NCBI GenBank assembly: GCA_029817715.1
Contig: JARUPY010000389.1
Location: 1-64,000 of the forward strand
Direction of reading: 5' to 3'
Length of the DNA stretch: 64,000 nucleotides
Source: Melastoma dodecandrum
Lineage: Eukaryota > Streptophyta > Magnoliopsida > Myrtales > Melastomataceae
Below the pieces are notes generated by a model. The model ran no database searches. It was not told the DNA's origin and saw nothing but the letters and a program-made list of their open reading frames with translations. The translations under genes were made by a program, and so were the position numbers. Of the stretch, positions 59,448 to 64,000 are shown piece by piece (the stretch's first letter is position 1; the number at the start of each line of letters is the position of its first letter).

Positions 59448-60116
59448 ATGGATATCCCCGTCGACCAAATTCCGGAACCACCTCTCCATCATCATCAGCC
59501 CTGCTCCCCGCCTCCTCTTCTGCGGGAGTAAGGTACAGGGAGTGCCAGAAGAACAATGCCGTTGGGATCGGGGGGAGCGCGGTCGATGGCTGCGGAGAGT
59601 TCATGGCCAACGGGAGGATGGCAGCCTCGACTCCCTGCGCTGTGCCTCCTGCCACTGCCACCGCAACTTCCACCGAAGGGAAACCTCCGCGGAGTCCTCC
59701 CCCGGCGGGCTGCTCTACCCTCCACCACACTACCACCATTACGGACCCGGCCCTTACCACCAGTTCTCCCCGTATTACCGTGCGGCGCCAGCTCCCTCAG
59801 GGTACCTGCAGCGGAGGGCGGGGCCGTCGACACAGAGGCAGTTTTCCCTGCCAGCAGCTCCTGGGGGCCGTCGTCGAGCCTGGAGGACGTGGAGAACTAC
59901 CCGAGGAGTAGCGGGAGCACGAAGAAGAGGTTCAGGACCAAGTTCACGCAGGAACAGAAGGATAGGATGCTGGTGTTTGCGGAGAGGTTCGGGTGGAGGA
60001 TACAGAAGCACGATGACCCCACGGTGGAGCAGTTCTGCATCGAGAACGGGATTAGGAGGCACGTCCTCAATGTGTGGATGCACAACAACAAGCACACCCT
60101 TGGGAAGAAACCCTAG
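59448..60116 (+). CDS. Zinc-finger homeodomain (ZF-HD) transcription factor, frame-broken
   Basis: A plant-specific ZF-HD (ZHD) DNA-binding protein. I choose ATG 59448 ([18 protein letters not shown]); an ATG at 59416 lies in another frame. The zinc finger starts [15 protein letters not shown] and [12 protein letters not shown], then continues one frame over with [23 protein letters not shown]. The middle is Pro/Tyr-rich ([16 protein letters not shown]). The C-terminal homeodomain is [53 protein letters not shown], ending GKKP and TAG at 60114-60116. Intronless, about 220 codons, normal for the family. At least three frame changes are needed (near 59528, 59610 and 59800-59860). The canonical KNHA of the finger reads KNNA here: a zinc-ligand His has become Asn. 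Six bases after the stop codon an LTR begins. Confidence 0.88.
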
Positions 60117-60179
60117 CCCACCTGTTGACATAGTAAATAATTTTGGGCCTGGGCTTAGAGCTCAGGAATCATCACACTA

Positions 60180-60504
60180 CCTAAAAACGAAGTCGCCCAG
60201 GCCGACTCATGACAAAGTCGACTGGGCTAACTCAGAACGAAGTCGCCCAAGCCGACTCATGACAACGTCGACTGGGCTAACTCATAACGATGTCGCATAG
60301 GTCGACTCATAGTGAAGTCGACTGGGTTAACTCATGACGAAGTCGACTGGGTTAACTCATGACAAAGTCACCCAGGTCGACTCATAGTGAAGTCGACTGG
60401 GTTAACTCATGACGAAGTCGACTGGGTTAACTCATGACAAAGTCACCCAGGTCGACTCATGACGAGGTCGGTTGGGTTAACTCATGGTGAAGTCGACCCA
60501 CAAT
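60180..60504 (+). repeat. 25-bp minisatellite, 13 units, with 75-bp higher-order repeat
   Basis: Thirteen units start exactly every 25 bp from 60180 to 60480. The unit is close to ACTCATGACAAAGTCGACTG plus GGTTA. Two variants alternate, one with GTCGACTGGGTTA and one with GTCACCCAGGTCG. A three-unit block of 75 bp (60305-60379) is repeated without any difference at 60380-60454. More degenerate copies continue to about 60620. Confidence 0.93.
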
Positions 60505-60866
60505 GGAGTTACTAAAGACGACTCATGTATAGAGTCGACTAGGTCAACTCACCACAAAGATATGACTACCAATAGGACCCAATAGTAGCTAGGTCTACTC
60601 ATAGGGTCAAGTCGACCTTATCCTGAACAAAGGCAACTACAGCAGCCAAAGCCCGTACAAACGAAGCAAGTCGACGAGATGGGAAAAAATTTATTTATTC
60701 CTAAAATCACGATTGTTAAGAATCGTAACCGATTCTAATTTTCAGGGACGTGATCCCGTATCTCATGGGAAGTTGTTGGGACACTCCCACGATACTAGGG
60801 ATCACGATCTATGACACGATCTGTAACAAGATCCACTCGTTACGTGTTAGACACGTACGAGCTCTC

Positions 60867-60875
60867 TATAAATAG
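60867..60875 (+). promoter_or_regulatory. TATA box inside the LTR
   Basis: CTCTATAAATAGCAAAGG has the consensus of a plant RNA polymerase II TATA box and sits in the middle of the LTR, where the U3/R boundary would be expected. Confidence 0.55.
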
Positions 60876-60989
60876 CAAAGGAGTTTCCAAAGACAAGACA
60901 CGAATACACACAGCCAAAAACTCTGAAGTTTATTCGCCAACCTTAGGAATTAGATGCCCTGACCCGGTTTATAGGTCAACTACCCTTCC

Positions 60990-61205
60990 ACCGACAGAGT
61001 GAGCTCGTAGGGCCTTTGCCGTCAATCCTCCGCCAGCGACACCACCGAAGAAGTGAGCTCGTAGGGCCTTCGTCACAACTCTCCGCCAGCGACCACCTCC
61101 GACGAAGCGAGCTTCCAAGGCCTTCGTCACGACCTTCCGCCAGCAACCACCACAGACGGAGCGAGCTTCCAAGGCCTTCGTCACGTGTTCTCCGCCGCTA
61201 CAAGA
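60990..61205 (+). repeat. 54-bp tandem repeat, 4 copies
   Basis: GAGCT(C/T) followed by a GGCCTT(C/T)G(T/C)C block recurs at 61001, 61055, 61109 and 61163, an exact 54-bp period; each unit also has CCGCCAGC(G/A)AC. The first two copies share CTCGTAGGGCC, the last two CTTCCAAGGCC. 54 is a multiple of three, so an open frame runs through (61016-61276), but it looks like a by-product of the repeat. Confidence 0.85.
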
Positions 61206-61404
61206 TCCCACATCGTCACCACCGTTTGCCTTTTTCCCTTTTAATGGCTGTAAGCCATTTTCTTTTAATTCTCTAAAGATTGTAAGACTTGCATTATTTC
61301 TGTATAAAGTTAGTGCATCTTCTTACTGGCGACCACAAACTCAATTCCTGTGAGTCATTTGCCAAATATTTCCGACGTGATCCGTTCTATAGGCGAACAC
61401 CACC

Positions 61405-63897
61405 CCAAAACCAACAACGGTCTTTCGAGCATTACGAACTCCAAAAACAAAAATGGTGGGCTGTCTCATTCTCATTATCTCATCCAACCAAAAAAGAATG
61501 TAAGCTTAGGGCTTTTTTTCTTTCTAGTCAGGCTTTAGTTTGGGTTTTGTTATTATTACTAATTTCTTTTTCTCTCCCTCCATTTCCTCTTATAATTCCC
61601 TTTCCATGTAATCATAGTTCTCGTGTTCAGTGTTAGACGACAATTATTTGATCGTAAAAATATTCCGTGAATTCATAGTTCTAAAATTTGTCAATAAGTT
61701 CTTGAAATCCGCGTTGAAAAACACTTTTTTGCCCTTAAAAGATATCGAGGTTATAAAACTCGATTTCGACTTACAAAACACAATCTTCTTTTATTTATTT
61801 CTTTGGCACGTAACTTCTACCTCTTTCCCCGTTATAATGTTGTTCTGCCATTATTACAATGTTTAGGAAGTTGTAGTGGCATGGATCATCGGGAAATGTA
61901 GAATATTGTCGTGAACCTGAGAGTCCACGCGAGCGAGCGAGAGTGCGTGCTCCTGAGTCTGTCTGGTATCGATGTAACAAAAACGCGGGAGGTCTGATTT
62001 TCTTTAAAATTGCACGCAGAAAGATGAGATCAGGAGGAGGAGATGACATGTGAAGGTGGTACTAAATTTTGAGGGACTTTATTTTCTTTGTCTGGTAAGT
62101 CACGATCAAACGTGTTTAGCATGGAAATCAACTCCCCTCCCATCTGTCATGTCTCTATTTAAACCTACTCGCCCCCGGCTCTTCTAGCCCATGTCGATTA
62201 TCGAATGGGCCATTTCTCGACGTCCTGCAAGTACCAAAAATATAACTTAAAAGCGATGGAACATAAGAGGGGAAATCATGCTCGGAGAGAAGGGAACGTC
62301 ACGTATCACGAAGCATTAGGGAGGACACGATTCGTGACGTTAAAAAGTTGTTTATTTAGGGTGGTAGAGTATGTTATTGAAAATGAAAATTTACAATATG
62401 TCACGTTTTCACTTAACAGTTTGAGTTTTAAGATTATTGATAATTACCGTTAACAAAATTTTTAAAAAAATGAAAATAGGCTGCAAAAGTCCGGACCAAA
62501 CGTGAATTGGACTGAACAAAATATGTAACACGAGATTGGGAAGTGACTTTCAGAAGTTTGAGGGTTGGACACGCAGAAGAACTACTTATAAAAGACAATG
62601 TTGTCATGTGCTTGGGATCGGGAGGAGAAAAACAAAATGAACGGTACTTACTTGTAAGTCAAGTTCATCACCTCAAATCTCCCTATTTAATTGCTTCATT
62701 TTTACCCTCGTTTTTTACTTCAATCGAACATTTATGCTGCGTAATTCGAGCTCGACTTGGATAGCGCACGCTAAAATTTTGTCCGGAAGTTTCTTTTAAC
62801 GGAAAACCTACAATCAAATTTGATAATTTTGTACGTGGATGGTCAGCTGAAGTTAATAAACCAATCCTAAGAGATGAACGGAGTCAGTGATGTGGCATGT
62901 GTAGGTTTTATCGGAGGAAGCGGAGGTTCTCTAAGTTGTCGGAGAAACCAAGCCCCAACACACTCCCCGTTCCCCCAATCTTAGGACATTATATGGCGGG
63001 GGTGTCTCCTTGAACCTCGACCTTCTACTGCCGCTAGTTAGTACAACGCCCCCAGCCCCCTCTGCTGCCTTTTCTATATCTATTTTCATTGAGGACCAAT
63101 CCGTGGGGTCTCTTCCCCCAACCCGAGGGATATGTGAAAATAGTGGACCCAACGGAAACTTGGGTCCCAACATCACCAACCCCCGAAAGGAAAAATAAAG
63201 GAAAACATCTGGTTAAATTTGCTTCTAGGAAATGGGGAATGACACCACCCAGGATGATCTCGTTTAGTAAAGAATTGTGTTGCTTCTATGGCTGGTTTTA
63301 GAGCGACATTCTATGAAGGACAACTCATAATTACCATGGGGCTGATAGATCAAAGCTTATGGGTTCCCCCGGGGAGGGGAGGGGGCTCCTGCAATAACAC
63401 ATGGGTTATAGAGACGGTGATGGTGGTGGTGGATATATTAAAACCAAAAGATGAGGTTTCCAACTGCCCCCTATCACATCCCCTCCTTTTTAACTTTGTT
63501 TCAATTTTGGGTCTGACATAAAGATTATCAATGGGACCACCCCCCCCCCCCCCCCCCCCCCCCAACCCCAACATTTCAGTGTTTACAGCTGTTGAGATGA
63601 AATGAAGATTATATTTGTATCCCATCATTGGGGATCAGATCCCCAATATGAATATATATTTTCCTATCATCTGTTTTTATTTGAGTCTATAATTAATATA
63701 AAAACCAAGTTTTGAAACATAAAAGAAAAGACAGAGACTCCAAACCGCACTATTCGGATAAATTGAGACGGTATTGGGCTCCAGAATATGGGCCATGCAG
63801 GCCCAAATAGCAAGCGTCCAAATACTAAACTAAACTACTCTTTACTTAAAACTTTTGACGGGAATGCCAGAATACGAATGAAGCATCCCCACCTTCA
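61405..63897. other. Intergenic region, 2.5 kb
   Basis: No supported gene. A C run of about 23 bases at 63539-63563 is flanked by ordinary sequence. Several short ORFs across 62.9-63.6 kb owe their length to Gly/Pro runs from GC homopolymers. Confidence 0.5.
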
Positions 63898-63956
63898 TCA
63901 GATCATCTTCTCGACAGAGTCGAGGAATGCCGTCATTGTCTTCAACCCCTTCTCGT
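63898..63956 (-). CDS. Possible last exon of a gene beyond the right edge
   Basis: After a CTGATCAG acceptor on the minus strand a 59-nt open stretch encodes EKGLKTMTAFLDSVEKMI and ends in TGA (63900-63898). The sequence looks like a conserved C-terminus, and the downstream DNA is AT-rich like a 3' UTR. The family is not recognised and the rest lies outside or further right in the window. Confidence 0.35.
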
Positions 63957-64000
63957 CTGATCAGGAAGAAAGAACGGTCAAAAACACACACCAAGACAAC

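Larger units (their letters stand above)
60123..61399 (+). mobile_element. Probable solo LTR, 1,277 bp, with 5-bp target duplication
   Basis: The segment begins TGTTGACATAG and ends AGGCGAACA, i.e. TGTT...AACA inverted tips, and is flanked by CCACC on both sides (60118-60122 and 61400-61404). It contains a promoter-like TATAAATAG at 60867, and two internal tandem arrays. No primer-binding site or coding region follows, and a second copy is absent, so a solo LTR left by recombination is the simplest reading. Orientation is inferred from the TATA box. Because the 5-bp repeat is short and C-rich, the right border needs confirmation. Confidence 0.6.

Noticed and set aside
60180..60504. CRISPR array
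   Set aside because: Units are contiguous 25-mers without unique spacers, in plant nuclear DNA.
63539..63563. 23-base C run and Gly-rich ORF at 63350-63628
   Set aside because: The ORF owes its length to the homopolymer; no conserved sequence.
1..64000. tRNA, rRNA and telomere-type repeats
   Set aside because: I looked for tRNA B-box-like GGTTCGA sequence in a fold, rRNA segments and long TTTAGGG runs by eye and found none convincing.

Overview
This is nuclear DNA of a flowering plant. It has split genes with GT-AG introns, plant-specific families (AT-hook/PPC protein, ZF-HD homeodomain, GH17 beta-1,3-glucanase, AP-4 mu, UBP16-type MYND deubiquitinase), AT-rich intergenic DNA and hAT, Mutator-like and LTR elements. 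I cannot name the species.

Layout. 1-6.6 kb: AT-rich DNA and a broken multi-exon gene that I could not identify. 7.3 kb: TOM7 (+). 12.6-8.9 kb: Rab geranylgeranyltransferase alpha subunit (-), head-to-head with a J-domain/zinc-ribbon gene (+, 12.9-14.0 kb). 14.8-19.4 kb: AP-4 mu, 13 exons (+), with a miniature LTR element (TRIM) in intron 2. 21.3 kb: intact AHL gene (+). 29.7-23.4 kb: UBP16-like deubiquitinase, 11 exons (-). 36.1-34.8 kb: beta-1,3-glucanase with one in-frame stop (-). 38.3-42.1 kb: complete but dead hAT transposon. 44.2 kb: intact mitochondrial dicarboxylate carrier (+) preceded by an upstream ORF. 45.7-46.9 kb: Ty3-type gag/protease remnant (+). 49.9-47.3 kb: remnant of a conserved plant gene (-). 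50.6-52.4 kb: two adjacent foldback elements. 54.4 kb: small PHD/zinc-ribbon gene (+). 57.5-58.7 kb: short hAT element. 59.4-60.1 kb: ZF-HD gene (+). 60.1-61.4 kb: probable solo LTR with two internal tandem arrays, starting 6 bp after the ZF-HD stop codon. The rest is intergenic; a possible last exon of another gene (-) lies at the right edge.

The genes are independent housekeeping and regulatory loci: mitochondrial import and metabolite transport, vesicle trafficking (Rab prenylation, AP-4), protein turnover, cell-wall glucan hydrolysis and transcription. They are not a pathway cluster.

Several conserved genes carry single-base indels, mostly insertions, that shift the frame, while splice sites and flanking protein similarity are preserved. 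In AP-4 mu exactly three extra T bases, all in T runs, explain every frame break. AHL, the carrier and the PHD gene have none. This patchiness looks more like locally unpolished long-read sequence than ordinary pseudogene decay, so frame breaks should not be taken as proof of gene death without read data. I found no clearly new biological system. The most unusual structures are the LTR with higher-order minisatellites, the doubled-arm foldback elements, and the uORF ahead of the carrier gene.
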